From positions 176,374 through 240,373 of the forward strand of contig MKTZ01000016.1 of the NCBI GenBank assembly GCA_001898505.1: a stretch of DNA of 64,000 nucleotides, read 5' to 3'. A model generated the notes under the pieces. It did not search any database. It saw only the letters and a program-made list of their open reading frames with translations, and was not told the DNA's origin. The DNA comes from Sphingobacteriales bacterium 50-39 (GTDB taxonomy: Bacteria; Bacteroidota; Bacteroidia; Chitinophagales; Chitinophagaceae). Below, piece by piece: positions 1 through 9,621 of this stretch. The position numbers and the translations under genes are program-made. Within the stretch, counting starts at the first letter, position 1. The number at the start of each line of letters is the position of its first letter.

Positions 1-313
1 TGAACTGGAACGAATTTTCCCGGGGATTGAAGATGGAGGTTCCGATGACATCGCTGGGCATGAGGTCGGGCGTAAACTGTATACGTGAAAAGTTTACGGA
101 AATGACCCTGCTCAGCAACTTTGCCGTAAGCGTCTTGGCCACCCCAGGTACTCCTTCTATCAATATATGTCCGTCTGCCAGGATGCCTGCCAGCAACAAT
201 TCGATCATTTGCTCCTGCCCTACGATCACTTTGCCTATCTCCGCCCGCAGCTCTCCGACAGCCTGTTGCAATGCGCTCAGGTCGGTCCGTTGTTCGAAAA
301 GATTCTCTTCCAT
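1..313 (-). CDS. MoxR-family AAA+ ATPase, N-terminal part (runs off the window)
   Basis: The first 104 codons of a MoxR-type AAA+ ATPase, cut by the window edge. The Walker A motif GVPGVAKT is at residues 54-61, and the MoxR-typical stretch DLMPSDVIGT is at residues 83-92. MoxR ATPases act as chaperone-like factors and are usually encoded beside a DUF58 protein, which would lie beyond position 1. The ATG (311-313) is 2 nt after the stop codon of the DUF4350 gene, so it is the fourth visible gene of one transcription unit running right to left (SpoIIM, DUF4129, DUF4350, MoxR). The substrate is unknown; a role in envelope or membrane-complex assembly is inferred from the neighbours. Confidence 0.9.
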   Translation of the reverse strand, partial: MEENLFEQRTDLSALQQAVGELRAEIGKVIVGQEQMIELLLAGILADGHILIEGVPGVAKTLTAKLLSRVISVNFSRIQFTPDLMPSDVIGTSIFNPRENSFQF

Positions 314-315
314 TT

Positions 316-1518
316 TTATGCTTGTTTATAAAATTCGTCCAATTTTTGGTTCAAGTCCAGCAGTTCTCTATCCGTTACGCTCTCACCTTGCTGCATATAA
401 AGGATATCTCCCGCCAGCGTTTGCAGGAAATCCTTATGGATGCCCGTCCTGTAAGAGAGACGCTCGACAAATGCCGGGTCGGAAAGATGAACAGGGATAT
501 TATATTTTGTCCGGATATAGTCCTGAAAGTGGGTCGCCATCTTGGCAGCCAGGTTTTGGTTATCCCTTCGCTGATAATACAGCCGGCCGATGGTCGTCAC
601 GAAGTCCAGCGACGTATTGCGCAGGGGCGCTATAATGGGCACTATCCTCTGCCTGCGTTTGGATTCGAACAGATAGAGAAGGAGTAACAACAGCAATAGC
701 AGTGATAGGGCCCAGGCAAACGAACGCTGGCTCATCATATAATTCAGGGTCGAAAAATTCTTTCGCCTGTTGTATCGGAAGGACTCATCCCATATGACCT
801 CGTTGACGCTTTCCGGAATATAGGAAAGGACATTGTCATAGTATGCCTTGTTATTCTTATGAAGCAGGAAATAATTGGTGAACGCCATGGGAGCAAAATG
901 CAGGAGTATCGATCCTCCTCCCTTATAGCTGAACTTGATCAGGTCGGGGCGTCCTTTTTCATCCCTGCCCAGCACGGTTGCATATTTGCTATCCAGTGAG
1001 TCGACCCATCCGTCAAACGCAAAGCCGGGATAGGCATAGGACAATGAATCATTCGTGACAGGCTGGTATACGCTGAGCCGCAGACTGTCTTTGTTGGGAT
1101 ATCCTATAGTGTCTCTACCCATTCTGACATTCAATGCCCGTAGCAGCGTATCCCCGAAAGAAAATGCGGATATGAGAACGTGGTTCCCTTCTCCTACAAA
1201 GTTCAGCAGCGCGTTGATATCTGATGGATCGGTCCCGGCAATATATCCGATGAAGATCAGCGCTTTCTTCCCCTCTTTTTGCGACAGGGATGCTATATCC
1301 TTCCGATTGACGGATATCTCGGCGTTGGGGAACAGATAGGGAAGGCTTTCATAAGCTATATAAGTGCCATAAGGCAATTTATCTTTACGCCAGAGCGTCA
1401 CCCGTTGGCTCGGTGTGCTGCCCTGATCGTTACAGGACATCAATGTGATAAGAATGGATGCCACTGTCCAGCCGCGCAGACTTCTCAGCCCCCTGAAGAT
1501 ATCGTTAATAAGGTTCAT
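316..1518 (-). CDS. DUF4350 domain-containing membrane protein
   Basis: A 400-residue protein of the DUF4350 type found in Bacteroidota MoxR clusters. Residues 18-29 form a hydrophobic stretch ending in LMSC, which could be a lipobox with Cys29. Residues about 40-250 are an extracytoplasmic region resembling a degenerate glutamine-amidotransferase-like fold. A strongly leucine-rich transmembrane helix lies at about 266-284, followed by a basic cytoplasmic tail. The ATG overlaps the stop of the upstream DUF4129 gene by 4 nt (ATGA), which indicates translational coupling. No biochemical function is established for the family; the assignment rests on overall layout and gene neighbourhood. Confidence 0.8.
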   Translation of the reverse strand: MNLINDIFRGLRSLRGWTVASILITLMSCNDQGSTPSQRVTLWRKDKLPYGTYIAYESLPYLFPNAEISVNRKDIASLSQKEGKKALIFIGYIAGTDPSDINALLNFVGEGNHVLISAFSFGDTLLRALNVRMGRDTIGYPNKDSLRLSVYQPVTNDSLSYAYPGFAFDGWVDSLDSKYATVLGRDEKGRPDLIKFSYKGGGSILLHFAPMAFTNYFLLHKNNKAYYDNVLSYIPESVNEVIWDESFRYNRRKNFSTLNYMMSQRSFAWALSLLLLLLLLLYLFESKRRQRIVPIIAPLRNTSLDFVTTIGRLYYQRRDNQNLAAKMATHFQDYIRTKYNIPVHLSDPAFVERLSYRTGIHKDFLQTLAGDILYMQQGESVTDRELLDLNQKLDEFYKQA

Positions 1519-2423
1519 GAATGTTGGGGATGGCGGGCAGCATTATGAAAATCCTGAAAATATTGTGACAGCCGGGAAAACTGGTGCTCATCCAACGGGA
1601 ACTTGCCATACCACACCCGCTCATAGGCGGAGGTAAGCCAGCGAAAGCGTTCCCCCTGTGGTCTTGTGTCCATTTGCCGCACGTATTCCTCATCCGTAGA
1701 CTGACTATGCCACCGGATCAATTCCAGCCGATCCAGATGCCGCAGGGTCTTTAGATAAAGATACCGGGTAGCCATACGGTATTCTTTCCCTTCCACTGCC
1801 TTCTTCAACAACTGATCCAGGTCCTCTTCAGGCAGTTCGGCCTCCTCCAGCGGGGTCTCTTTGAGGCGGGCCGGTTTCCGGTAGAAAAAACGAAGATTGT
1901 TCTCCGAAATGATCTTGTACAGGGCATAAAGCAATATGCTGCCTAAAAGTATATAGATAAGCCAGCGAAAAATATCGCTATTGAAGATCCGTTGCAGCAG
2001 GCTCTCTCCCTCTTCCGGCTTCTTCTTCCATAAAGAGGGATCATTGGCATAGGCAAAATCGCGGCTGTTCTTCCAATTGCGGATGGCCGTGTCGGGAATG
2101 CTACGCAGGACAAGAGGTTCCGGTGTCTCGCTGGCCGCCGTGTCGACGTTGGTGGTTGTATTTTCCGGTACGTTCTGTACAGAGCTCTGGGTGGAATCCA
2201 CCTTGGCGGGCCCGGAAGAGCTATTACTGGAAGAACTATTTCCGGAAGAACTGACATCGTCGGCTGAAAAAGGCTTGATCTCCTCATCGGAAGTACTTAC
2301 GGAATCTGGCAGACGGCTGGCATGTCTGACACGTTGTTCATGCCGGCGCCCATGGCGCTGCGCCGGGCTTTGCAGCCCGATCAGCAGTAAGGTCAAGGTC
2401 AGGAAGTACAGGCGGGAACCCAT
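1515..2423 (-). CDS. DUF4129 domain-containing protein
   Basis: A 302-residue membrane protein. A signal peptide-like segment (residues 1-21) is followed by a long low-complexity linker rich in Ser and Asn (about 57-72) and Thr. One transmembrane helix lies at about 152-172. The cytoplasmic C-terminus carries the DUF4129 region with the sequence ATRYLYLKTL and a YERVWYGKF segment typical of the family. It sits between SpoIIM and DUF4350, with a 4-nt gap to the former and a 4-nt overlap with the latter. This is the usual companion order in Bacteroidota. Function is unknown; a role with MoxR in a membrane complex is inferred. Confidence 0.8.
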   Translation of the reverse strand: MGSRLYFLTLTLLLIGLQSPAQRHGRRHEQRVRHASRLPDSVSTSDEEIKPFSADDVSSSGNSSSSNSSSGPAKVDSTQSSVQNVPENTTTNVDTAASETPEPLVLRSIPDTAIRNWKNSRDFAYANDPSLWKKKPEEGESLLQRIFNSDIFRWLIYILLGSILLYALYKIISENNLRFFYRKPARLKETPLEEAELPEEDLDQLLKKAVEGKEYRMATRYLYLKTLRHLDRLELIRWHSQSTDEEYVRQMDTRPQGERFRWLTSAYERVWYGKFPLDEHQFSRLSQYFQDFHNAARHPQHS

Positions 2424-2427
2424 GGGT

Positions 2428-3378
2428 TTAGTTTGTGGAGAGTTTTAAGCTTAGGCGGCGTGGATAGATGATAAAGTACCAGATAACAAAGGTCAGTGAA
2501 GCCGCCAGGATGGATATGCTAAGCCATATAGGCATACCGGAATATCGTGTGACAAACCCTTCTAAAAAAGCAGCTACGATGAACATGGGTATCAGCCCGA
2601 TCATCATTTTTATACCATCCTTTGCTCCCCGCTTCAGTGAGTATAATCGCTTGTGCGTACCCGGGAAAAGAATGCTGTTGCCCAGCACAAAACCCGCGGC
2701 TCCTGCTATGATAATGGAAGATATTTCCAGCGTGCCATGTATCCAGATGACAAGTACGGATTGCCATCCCAATCCTTTTGAAAAGAAATAATATTGAAAA
2801 ACACCTAACATGACGCCATTCAGGAACAGCTGCCAGACGCTGCCGATGGACACGATGAACCCGCATATAAATACCATAAAGGATACTTCAATATTATTTG
2901 CCGCGATCTGGACAAACATATTGACCTGGGACCCCGATTTGTAGATGCCAAACGGATCGCCTTTGGCAATATTGTCCTCCGTGGTATCCATATACCGATC
3001 CCCCAATACACCCCTGACAAAGGTCTGATCGTGGGCGGTGGAAAAGGCCCCAAAAATGACAAATAATAAAAAGATCAGAAAAGCATACAATATCTCCCGG
3101 TGATGCCGTCTGATCACAAGGGGTAATTCCACCTTCCAGAAATTAAGGATGCGGGATACCTGTTCTTTTTTGTTACGGTATATCCCCAGGTAGATACGGG
3201 ATGCCAGTCCATTCAGATATTGCGTCACCTTGCTGTGCGGGTAAAATGTCTTGGCATAGCCCAGATCGTTCACCAGCTCGGTGAACTGTCCTGCCATTTC
3301 ATCAGGATCGGAGGTCGGCTCATATTGATACCCTTTCCACTTATCAATATTTTTTTTAATAAAAAGTCCTTCTCGCAC
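2428..3378 (-). CDS. SpoIIM-family (stage II sporulation protein M-like) membrane protein
   Basis: A 316-residue polytopic membrane protein. The N-terminal ~90 residues are soluble, followed by a helix near 95-115 and four or more further hydrophobic segments up to about 305. The motif with FSTAHDQTFV and the conserved HGTLEISSIIIAGAAG stretch are characteristic of the SpoIIM/Yip-like family. Here it is the first gene of the MoxR cluster and has nothing to do with sporulation. It is divergent from the RDD gene, with 70 nt between the start codons that must hold both promoters. Confidence 0.85.
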   Translation of the reverse strand: MREGLFIKKNIDKWKGYQYEPTSDPDEMAGQFTELVNDLGYAKTFYPHSKVTQYLNGLASRIYLGIYRNKKEQVSRILNFWKVELPLVIRRHHREILYAFLIFLLFVIFGAFSTAHDQTFVRGVLGDRYMDTTEDNIAKGDPFGIYKSGSQVNMFVQIAANNIEVSFMVFICGFIVSIGSVWQLFLNGVMLGVFQYYFFSKGLGWQSVLVIWIHGTLEISSIIIAGAAGFVLGNSILFPGTHKRLYSLKRGAKDGIKMMIGLIPMFIVAAFLEGFVTRYSGMPIWLSISILAASLTFVIWYFIIYPRRLSLKLSTN

Positions 3379-3448
3379 GTAGGAAGATTTAGCTTTATAT
3401 TTACGGATACAATATAGTAATTATTCTTTACCATCCCGAAGTCACCGT

Positions 3449-4207
3449 ATGCCCATCGTAAAATTAGACACCGGCTTCAATATAGAGGTGGAATTTGCCA
3501 TCACCCCCTTTCACAAGCGGATGTTTGCCTGGCTGATCGACCTTACTATCTTTATCGGCTATTATTATTTCCTTCGCAAGATGGTGGATGCCCTGAACTG
3601 GGATGATGACGAGCAATGGGCCATGGTATTATTAGGCCTGCCTCCCCTGTTCTATCACCTGATCTGCGAGATAACCCTTAACGGTCAGAGCGTGGGGAAA
3701 AAGGCCCTGGGGATAAAGGTGATCACCACCGATGGAGGACAGCCTTCCCTTAGCCAGTACCTCATGCGGTGGGCGTTCCGGCTGGCTGATTTTCCCATTT
3801 GGCTTCTGGGTTTTATCCAGTTTGGAGCGCTGGACTGGTGGTTTGCGATCTTCCTCTTTTCAGGCCTTGTCTGCGTGCTGGCTACACCTCTTACCCAACG
3901 CATCGGGGACCTGGTCGCCGGCACCATCGTCATCGATACCAAAACGCATACTTCCTGGGAAGATACCGTATTCACGGAGCTGGAAAGCAATTACCAGCCC
4001 CGGTTCCCCCAGGTAATGCAGCTCACCGACAAGGACATCAATACCCTGAAAAGCATTATCGGCACCGTGCGGAAAAAAAGCGATTATGATCTTTCCATGC
4101 GCATCGGAGAAAGGATAAAAGCAAAACTGAATATCTCCAGTGATCAGGATTCGCTGGAATTTCTCGAAACGCTGCTGAAGGATTACAATTACTACGCTAC
4201 GCAGTGA
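3449..4207 (+). CDS. RDD family membrane protein
   Basis: A 252-residue protein. The RDD domain (about residues 18-165) has hydrophobic helices near 28-45, 57-78 and 115-140. It contains the family's Arg and Asp positions at KRMFAWLIDLTIF and QRIGDLVAGTIV, and the GQSVGKKALGIKV loop. The C-terminal ~85 residues are soluble and charged. RDD proteins are of uncertain function, though some have been proposed as ion or compatible-solute transporters. It is transcribed divergently from the SpoIIM cluster, an arrangement commonly kept in Bacteroidota, which suggests a shared role. Confidence 0.88.
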   Translation: MPIVKLDTGFNIEVEFAITPFHKRMFAWLIDLTIFIGYYYFLRKMVDALNWDDDEQWAMVLLGLPPLFYHLICEITLNGQSVGKKALGIKVITTDGGQPSLSQYLMRWAFRLADFPIWLLGFIQFGALDWWFAIFLFSGLVCVLATPLTQRIGDLVAGTIVIDTKTHTSWEDTVFTELESNYQPRFPQVMQLTDKDINTLKSIIGTVRKKSDYDLSMRIGERIKAKLNISSDQDSLEFLETLLKDYNYYATQ

Positions 4208-4216
4208 TCGACCCGG

Positions 4217-4669
4217 TTAGCGGAATGCCGCGCCGATGATAGCGAAAATAATTCCAAGCCCCCAAAGGCTAAGACAGATGACCATCAATATGCCTAAAAA
4301 GCGATAGCATGCCTTCAGGTTCCTGAAAGATTGATTCAGCTGTGCCTGGTCATTGGAAGCCAACGCCACCTGCATTTTTTTGGCAAAATTGAATGTGTAG
4401 AGACAAGGGAAAAAGTATAGCAGGGCTATGAGGATATATACGATGGAGAAGAATGCGCCGCCCATAGCACCTGACTGACCTACGCCTACCGAAGAATACA
4501 TGCGGCCAATCAGCGAGCCTGCGAAGAGACCAAATATCGCAAAAAGCCCACAGAAAATAAATCCCACTATGGCCAGGAATTTGGCCCAACGGGCTGCTTC
4601 TTTGAGATAGGCAGTCGACTCATGATCGACCTGAAGTTCGAAAAGGCTGGAGGTTGCATTTGTTTCCAT
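4217..4669 (-). CDS. Small membrane protein, DUF5362-like
   Basis: A 150-residue protein with hydrophobic helices at about 30-52, 72-98 and 126-148. The loop contains a conserved-looking KKMQVALASNDQ / LKACYRFLGI region. It resembles the Bacteroidota DUF5362 family, which has no assigned role. It ends 9 nt from the end of the RDD gene (tail to tail) and is probably monocistronic. It starts at the only sensible ATG, with an N-terminus of about 28 soluble residues. Confidence 0.65.
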   Translation of the reverse strand: METNATSSLFELQVDHESTAYLKEAARWAKFLAIVGFIFCGLFAIFGLFAGSLIGRMYSSVGVGQSGAMGGAFFSIVYILIALLYFFPCLYTFNFAKKMQVALASNDQAQLNQSFRNLKACYRFLGILMVICLSLWGLGIIFAIIGAAFR

Positions 4670-4781
4670 TGGAATATTGTTTTATTAACAGTTGGCCGAA
4701 AGTAAAAAAAATGGCCGGCGATACATAACGATCTTCACGTATTTCCCAATGCAATAGGGCAACCTTTGTATAAAATCCTGT

Positions 4782-6257
4782 CTAATAAGCTATTGCAAAA
4801 AGCACCCGCTGCTTGCTCGGCTTCCCCGTCAAAATACATTTCCCTTCTTCGGCAGGGTTGTTCAACGGGATACAACGGATGGTTGCCTTGGTCTTGTCCT
4901 TGATAGCCTCTTCCGTAGCAGCTGTGCCATCCCAATGGGCCGATATGAATCCCCCTTTCCCATTCAGCACTTTTTCAAATTCGTCCCAGGTATCGACCCG
5001 GGTAATACGCTCGCTCCGGAAGGCCAGGGCCTTATCGTACATGGCTTTTTGGATAGTCTCCAATAAATTTGCAACATAGGCAGCAAGCCCTTCCATGGGA
5101 ACGGACGTCTTTTCCCTTGTATCGCGGCGCGCGATCTCGACAACCTGGTTCTCCAGGTCGCGAAGCCCCATGGCGATCCGTACGGGCACCCCCTTCATTT
5201 CATATTCCGCGAACTTCCAGCCCGGACGTGCATTATCGTTATCGTCGTATTTGACACGGACGCCGGCAGCCTTGAGCTGCGCCATCAGCTCCTTCCCTTT
5301 GGCATCCAGCTGATCCTTTTTCTCTTCGCCTTTATAGATGGGGACGATGACGGCCTGCAGTGGTGCAATACGGGGGGGCAATATCAGCCCCTCATCATCA
5401 CTGTGCGCCATGACCAGCCCCCCGATGAGACGGGTACTTACACCCCAGCTGGTAGCCCATACATAGTCCAGCTTGTTATCCTTATCGGAGAACTTTACGT
5501 CGAAGGCTTTGGCAAAATTCTGACCTAAGAAGTGGGAAGTCCCTGCCTGGAGCGCCTTTCCATCCTGCATCAGCGCCTCAATGCAATAGGTGTCGACGGC
5601 GCCGGCAAACCTTTCGCTCTCCGTCTTGATGCCCCGGATAACGGGTACGGCCATATATTCCTCGGCAAAAGTGGCATAGACTTCCAGCATTTGTTGAGCT
5701 TCAGCTATCGCCTCCTCGGCGGTAGCATGGGCGGTATGCCCTTCCTGCCAGAGGAATTCCGCGGTGCGGAGGAAGAGCCGGGTCCTCATTTCCCATCTTA
5801 CGACATTGGCCCACTGGTTGATCAGCAATGGCAGGTCCCGGTAGCTGCGGATCCAGCCTTTATAGGTATTCCAGATAATGGTCTCGCTGGTGGGACGAAC
5901 GATAAGCTCTTCTTCCAGTTTGGCCTCGGGGTCTACGATCACCCCTCCCCCATTGGGATCGTTCTTGAGCCGGTAGTGCGTCACCACGGCACATTCTTTG
6001 GCAAAGCCTTCCACATGCGCGGCCTCCTTGCTGAGAAAGCTCTTGGGAATGAACAGCGGAAAATAGGCGTTCACATGCCCCGTATCCTTGAACATCCTGT
6101 CCAGCTGATCGCGCATATTCTCCCAAAGGGCAAACCCATAAGGCTTTATTACCATGCAACCCTTGACCCCGGAATGGTCCGCCAGGTTGCCCTTGACGAT
6201 CAAGTCATTGTACCACTCTGAATAATTCGCTGCCCGGCTTGTAATTTCTTTGCTCAT
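4782..6257 (-). CDS. proS: Prolyl-tRNA synthetase (archaeal/eukaryal-type)
   Basis: A 491-residue class II aminoacyl-tRNA synthetase that charges tRNA-Pro. Motif 2 ([20 protein letters not shown]) and motif 3 ([18 protein letters not shown]) are clear, followed by the anticodon-binding domain from about residue 290. The protein lacks the ~180-residue editing insertion of the long bacterial ProRS and ends in a tyrosine (FAIAY). Both are hallmarks of the shorter archaeal/eukaryal-like ProRS used by Bacteroidota. It is a single gene, divergent from the lipoprotein at 6402. Confidence 0.97.
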   Translation of the reverse strand: MSKEITSRAANYSEWYNDLIVKGNLADHSGVKGCMVIKPYGFALWENMRDQLDRMFKDTGHVNAYFPLFIPKSFLSKEAAHVEGFAKECAVVTHYRLKNDPNGGGVIVDPEAKLEEELIVRPTSETIIWNTYKGWIRSYRDLPLLINQWANVVRWEMRTRLFLRTAEFLWQEGHTAHATAEEAIAEAQQMLEVYATFAEEYMAVPVIRGIKTESERFAGAVDTYCIEALMQDGKALQAGTSHFLGQNFAKAFDVKFSDKDNKLDYVWATSWGVSTRLIGGLVMAHSDDEGLILPPRIAPLQAVIVPIYKGEEKKDQLDAKGKELMAQLKAAGVRVKYDDNDNARPGWKFAEYEMKGVPVRIAMGLRDLENQVVEIARRDTREKTSVPMEGLAAYVANLLETIQKAMYDKALAFRSERITRVDTWDEFEKVLNGKGGFISAHWDGTAATEEAIKDKTKATIRCIPLNNPAEEGKCILTGKPSKQRVLFAIAY

Positions 6258-6401
6258 AAACTGCTATTATTAATCAGGTTTTAACAATTATCCATCACAA
6301 TTCGTTATTAACGCTGATTATTTATCGTAACTTTACTTTAACACGATGTTAAGTTGCGCGAAGGTAGCAACTTCATCCGAAAAACACTAAATGCTTTCGC
6401 C

Positions 6402-7250
6402 ATGAGACACATACTTCCCTTCCTGGCCGTTGGTCTTATCCTGATGAGCAGTTGCTCTTCTTCACGGAAGGCAGCACAAACACCGGACGATGTCTATTAT
6501 TCCCCCGGATCCAAAACTGTTGCCGCCGCTGCATCCGATGAAGATGCCGGATACTACAGCCCCCGCAATTCCCGCACGGGATCCAATGGAGAATACTACA
6601 GCACGGCCCCCAGCGACAATTATGTCCGGATGAAAGCCCAGGACGAAGCCCGCTGGTCCTATTTCGACGATTACAACGCTTACGATTCCTACTATGCCCC
6701 CGCAGCTATAAGCCCCTACTATTCCATGGGATATGGCTATGGTTATCCGCTCTATGGGTCCTACTATGGATTGGGACTCGGATTCGGAGATCCCTATTTT
6801 GCCTGGAACAGCTATTTTATGTGGAACAGCTGGTATAATCCTTATTTCTACAATCCTTATTATGGCGGAGGCGTCATCGTAGTGAAAGGATCTACTTATA
6901 ACAACAACGTTTATACTCACCTGCGCGCGTTCAATGGTACAAGCTATCGCAACGGCCTGGCTACAAGGGTCACCAATAGCAACAACCAGACATATCGCCC
7001 CGCCCCCACGGCATATTCCCGTGAATTGCAGTCCCGCGGAACGGGCAACAGGTATGTCAACGGCTACAGCAATGGGAATAACGGCTACTACAGGCCTTCA
7101 TCTTCCTCGCCCAATGTGAATTCGAGCTACTCGACAAGACCCAGCTCCAATTCCGGAAGCTTTAGCAGCCAGCCCGTAAGAAGCTACTCTCCCCCTCCTT
7201 CCGGCGGTGGTGGAGGAGGTGGTGGTGGCGCCAGGCCCGTGAGGCACTAA
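6402..7250 (+). CDS. Tyr/Ser/Gly-rich surface lipoprotein
   Basis: A 282-residue predicted lipoprotein. I chose the ATG at 6402 because it gives a compact signal sequence with a lipobox (LMSSC, Cys18); an in-frame ATG at 6354 would add 16 non-signal residues. The mature part is dominated by Tyr, Ser, Asn and Gly. It has a YGYGYPLYGSYYGLGLGFG segment in the middle and a Gly run near the C-terminus, so it is probably disordered or fibrous. I recognise no domain. Similar Y/S-rich lipoproteins are frequent in Chitinophagaceae. It may be co-transcribed with the barrel protein 27 nt downstream. Confidence 0.75.
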   Translation: MRHILPFLAVGLILMSSCSSSRKAAQTPDDVYYSPGSKTVAAAASDEDAGYYSPRNSRTGSNGEYYSTAPSDNYVRMKAQDEARWSYFDDYNAYDSYYAPAAISPYYSMGYGYGYPLYGSYYGLGLGFGDPYFAWNSYFMWNSWYNPYFYNPYYGGGVIVVKGSTYNNNVYTHLRAFNGTSYRNGLATRVTNSNNQTYRPAPTAYSRELQSRGTGNRYVNGYSNGNNGYYRPSSSSPNVNSSYSTRPSSNSGSFSSQPVRSYSPPPSGGGGGGGGGARPVRH

Positions 7251-7277
7251 TCCCGGTATTATTTCCTACTCCATTTC

Positions 7278-8831
7278 ATGATCATTATGAAAAGACTTAT
7301 TGTTTTCATAGGTATATTGGTATGCCATCGACTGACTGCCCAATTGCCGGAAGATGCTCTTAGAGTTTCCTGGACGACGCCCAGTGGAACAGCCCGCGAA
7401 CAGGCCATCGGCGGCGCCATGGGTTCCCTTGGCGGCGAAATATCCTCCAATTTTGTCAACCCGGCGGGTCTGGGGTTTTACAGGACCCGGGAGATCGTAC
7501 TGAGCCCGGGATGGCAGCTGCTGCAGAACAAGGCCAGTTATCTCAACACGAACAACAGCGGTTATACGGCCTCCCATTTCAACCTGGGGGTCAGTGGGTT
7601 TGTCACGGGTCATACCGGATACAATGGCAATAACAGCGTTTTTTCCATTGCTGTCAACCGGACAGCCAATTTCAACCAGCACATATCCTACGAGGGGCTC
7701 AATAGCTACAGCTCGGGGGCCGAACAATATGCGGAAGAATTCGCGTATGGCAGCGAACCGAATATCGACAAGGCCATTGGGACGCCGGGATTGTACTCGT
7801 ACGGTACCCGTGAAGCGCTCTATACCTATCTCATCGACACGGCCACGGTCAATGGACAGCTCCAGGTGATCGCCCAGCCACAGAAAGCAGGACTGCTGAA
7901 GCAGCAGAATGATCTGCGCACCAGGGGCGGTATTACGGAGATAGCGCTGAACCTTGCTACAGGCATCGCAGGCAAATGGTTTATCGGGGGTGGCATCGGT
8001 ATCCCGATCCTAAGCTATACGCGGGAGCAGACCTACCGCGAGGTCGATGCCTCCGGCAATACGAACAACGATTTCCAATCTTATACTTATACGGAGAAAT
8101 ATACTTCCAAGGGCTTTGGTCTCAATGCCAAGCTGGGATTGATCTTTGCTCCTACCAATGCGGTAAGGCTGGGTCTTGCCATCCATACTCCCAGCGTCAT
8201 CGGGGTCTCGGATAAGATCCATAGCTCCATGAACACTAACCTGGAAGCCTACTCTGTCCCGCAACAGGTGACCTCGGACCAGCTCGATGCCACCTACGGA
8301 CCAGCCAATACTGTCAATTACAATCTCTATACTCCCTGGAGATTTATCGCCAGCGGCAGCTATCTTTTCGGCGGAGGTGAACAAGACATAAAGTCACAAA
8401 AAGGATTTATTACGGCGGATGTGGAATACGTAACCACCAAAAGCTCGCATTTCAAGCCGGCGAATACGGATGGTTCGGACGGATCGGACAGCTATTACAA
8501 TGCGGTGAACTCGTCCATCAAAAGTATATATAAGAATTATTTAGGATTGAGGCTGGGGAGCGAGATGAAGTTCGACACCTGGTTTGCACGTCTCGGCGCT
8601 GCCTATTATACCAACCCTTACCAGGACAGTAAAGAGCTGAAGGCAGACAAGCTCTTTTTAACCACCGGCGGCGGCTGGCGCGATGCGGGCATGTTTGTGG
8701 ACCTGGCCTTTGTCGCCTGCATTTCCAGGGACGTCAACTTCCCCTATCTTTTATCGGATAAGAACAATGTAGTGTCTTCGCTGAAACAGCTTAGCGGAAC
8801 CTTGCTTCTGACAGTGGGGTTCAAGTTCTAG
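7278..8831 (+). CDS. OmpP1/FadL-like outer-membrane beta-barrel protein
   Basis: A 517-residue protein with a signal peptide (about residues 1-21; an alternative ATG lies at 7287). The N-terminus PSGTAREQAIGGAMGSLGG and the NPAGLGFY motif are typical of OmpP1/FadL/TodX-type proteins of Bacteroidota, often labelled hemin receptor without evidence. The rest alternates as beta-strands and ends in TVGFKF, the aromatic C-terminus expected for BAM-dependent insertion. Transport of a hydrophobic ligand is the family inference. Its stop codon overlaps that of the convergent SGNH gene by 4 nt through a shared CTAG. Confidence 0.82.
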   Translation: MIIMKRLIVFIGILVCHRLTAQLPEDALRVSWTTPSGTAREQAIGGAMGSLGGEISSNFVNPAGLGFYRTREIVLSPGWQLLQNKASYLNTNNSGYTASHFNLGVSGFVTGHTGYNGNNSVFSIAVNRTANFNQHISYEGLNSYSSGAEQYAEEFAYGSEPNIDKAIGTPGLYSYGTREALYTYLIDTATVNGQLQVIAQPQKAGLLKQQNDLRTRGGITEIALNLATGIAGKWFIGGGIGIPILSYTREQTYREVDASGNTNNDFQSYTYTEKYTSKGFGLNAKLGLIFAPTNAVRLGLAIHTPSVIGVSDKIHSSMNTNLEAYSVPQQVTSDQLDATYGPANTVNYNLYTPWRFIASGSYLFGGGEQDIKSQKGFITADVEYVTTKSSHFKPANTDGSDGSDSYYNAVNSSIKSIYKNYLGLRLGSEMKFDTWFARLGAAYYTNPYQDSKELKADKLFLTTGGGWRDAGMFVDLAFVACISRDVNFPYLLSDKNNVVSSLKQLSGTLLLTVGFKF

Positions 8832-9526
8832 CGTACAGCCCTCATGACGGGCTCCATCATTTCCGCCCAGATAGCATATTCCTTACCGGAAAAATGCAGG
8901 CTGTCGCTGGCTATGAGCGAAGGATCATATGCAGCCTTGCGGCTCTCACCCGTAATGTCCAGCCAGGCCGTATGGTAACTTATGGCAACTTCCTTATTGA
9001 TGACATTGAAGCTGTCGATCTGGGCGGCGATATAAGCCCTGTCGCGGCCTTGGACAAAAGGAGTTACGGAATAGTCGGGAATGGACAGGACGATGACGTG
9101 GGAAGGATTGTCACCGGCCAGATGTATGGACCGCTGTAAGAGCTCTGTAAACTGGGTACGGTATTCCGACTGGGTGTAAGCCCTGTATTGATCGTTCACG
9201 CCGATGAGCAGGCTGACGACATGATAATGTCTGTCCTTTGGCCCGTTTGGAGGGCGATCGAGAGTGCTGTCAGGCATGGCATTTAACAAGTCACCCGTTG
9301 TCCATCCTGTAGCCGCAATAATGTCAGGCGCGGTGTAATAGAAGCCATCGCTCCTGAGCCTGCGCACCACCTGCGTCGGATATCGATCATCCTCGCTGAC
9401 GGATTGCCCGATGGTATAGCTGTCTCCCAGGGCCAGATAGGTCAGGGGGTCCTGCATCGGGGCCTTTCTACCTCCAAAAAGGATACAGCCGCCAATGATC
9501 AACGCTATTTTCTTCGCCAGGGGCAT
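8828..9526 (-). CDS. SGNH/GDSL-family hydrolase, probable lipoprotein
   Basis: A 232-residue esterase/lipase-like hydrolase. Block I LALGDSYT holds the catalytic Ser36, block III GVND is at residues 109-112, and block V DSLH holds Asp208 and His211, so the catalytic set is complete. The ATG at 9526 gives a short signal with a possible lipobox (IGGC, Cys14); an ATG at 9544 would add six residues. The substrate is unknown and could be an acyl ester or a polysaccharide acetyl group. A perfect 7-bp inverted repeat lies just upstream at 9546-9562. Confidence 0.85.
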   Translation of the reverse strand: MPLAKKIALIIGGCILFGGRKAPMQDPLTYLALGDSYTIGQSVSEDDRYPTQVVRRLRSDGFYYTAPDIIAATGWTTGDLLNAMPDSTLDRPPNGPKDRHYHVVSLLIGVNDQYRAYTQSEYRTQFTELLQRSIHLAGDNPSHVIVLSIPDYSVTPFVQGRDRAYIAAQIDSFNVINKEVAISYHTAWLDITGESRKAAYDPSLIASDSLHFSGKEYAIWAEMMEPVMRAVR

Positions 9527-9545
9527 AAAATATATACGTAACAAA

Positions 9546-9562
9546 GCCGATCACAGATCGGC
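9546..9562. repeat. Perfect inverted repeat upstream of the SGNH gene
   Basis: GCCGATC, ACA, GATCGGC: two 7-bp arms with a 3-nt loop. On the minus strand the repeat is followed by TTTGTT and lies right after the groEL terminator, so it may be a second tandem terminator. It could equally be an operator for the SGNH gene. Confidence 0.45.
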
Positions 9563-9573
9563 TGGCGGATAAC

Positions 9574-9601
9574 AAAAAGGCCCGGCGGATGCCGGGCCTT
9601 T
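9574..9601 (-). terminator. Rho-independent terminator of groES-groEL
   Basis: An 11-bp stem (AAAGGCCCGGC / GCCGGGCCTTT) with a GGAT loop, followed on the minus strand by a run of T. It lies 20 nt after the groEL stop codon. Confidence 0.85.
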
Positions 9602-9621
9602 CATATACTGAAAAGGATTGA

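Noticed and set aside
27..635. Frame crossing the MoxR/DUF4350 junction on the plus strand
   Set aside because: Antisense to two recognised genes; Cys/Ser/Pro-rich with no motif.
2428..3378. SpoIIM-like gene as evidence of sporulation
   Set aside because: The family is widespread in non-sporulating bacteria and here belongs to a MoxR cluster.
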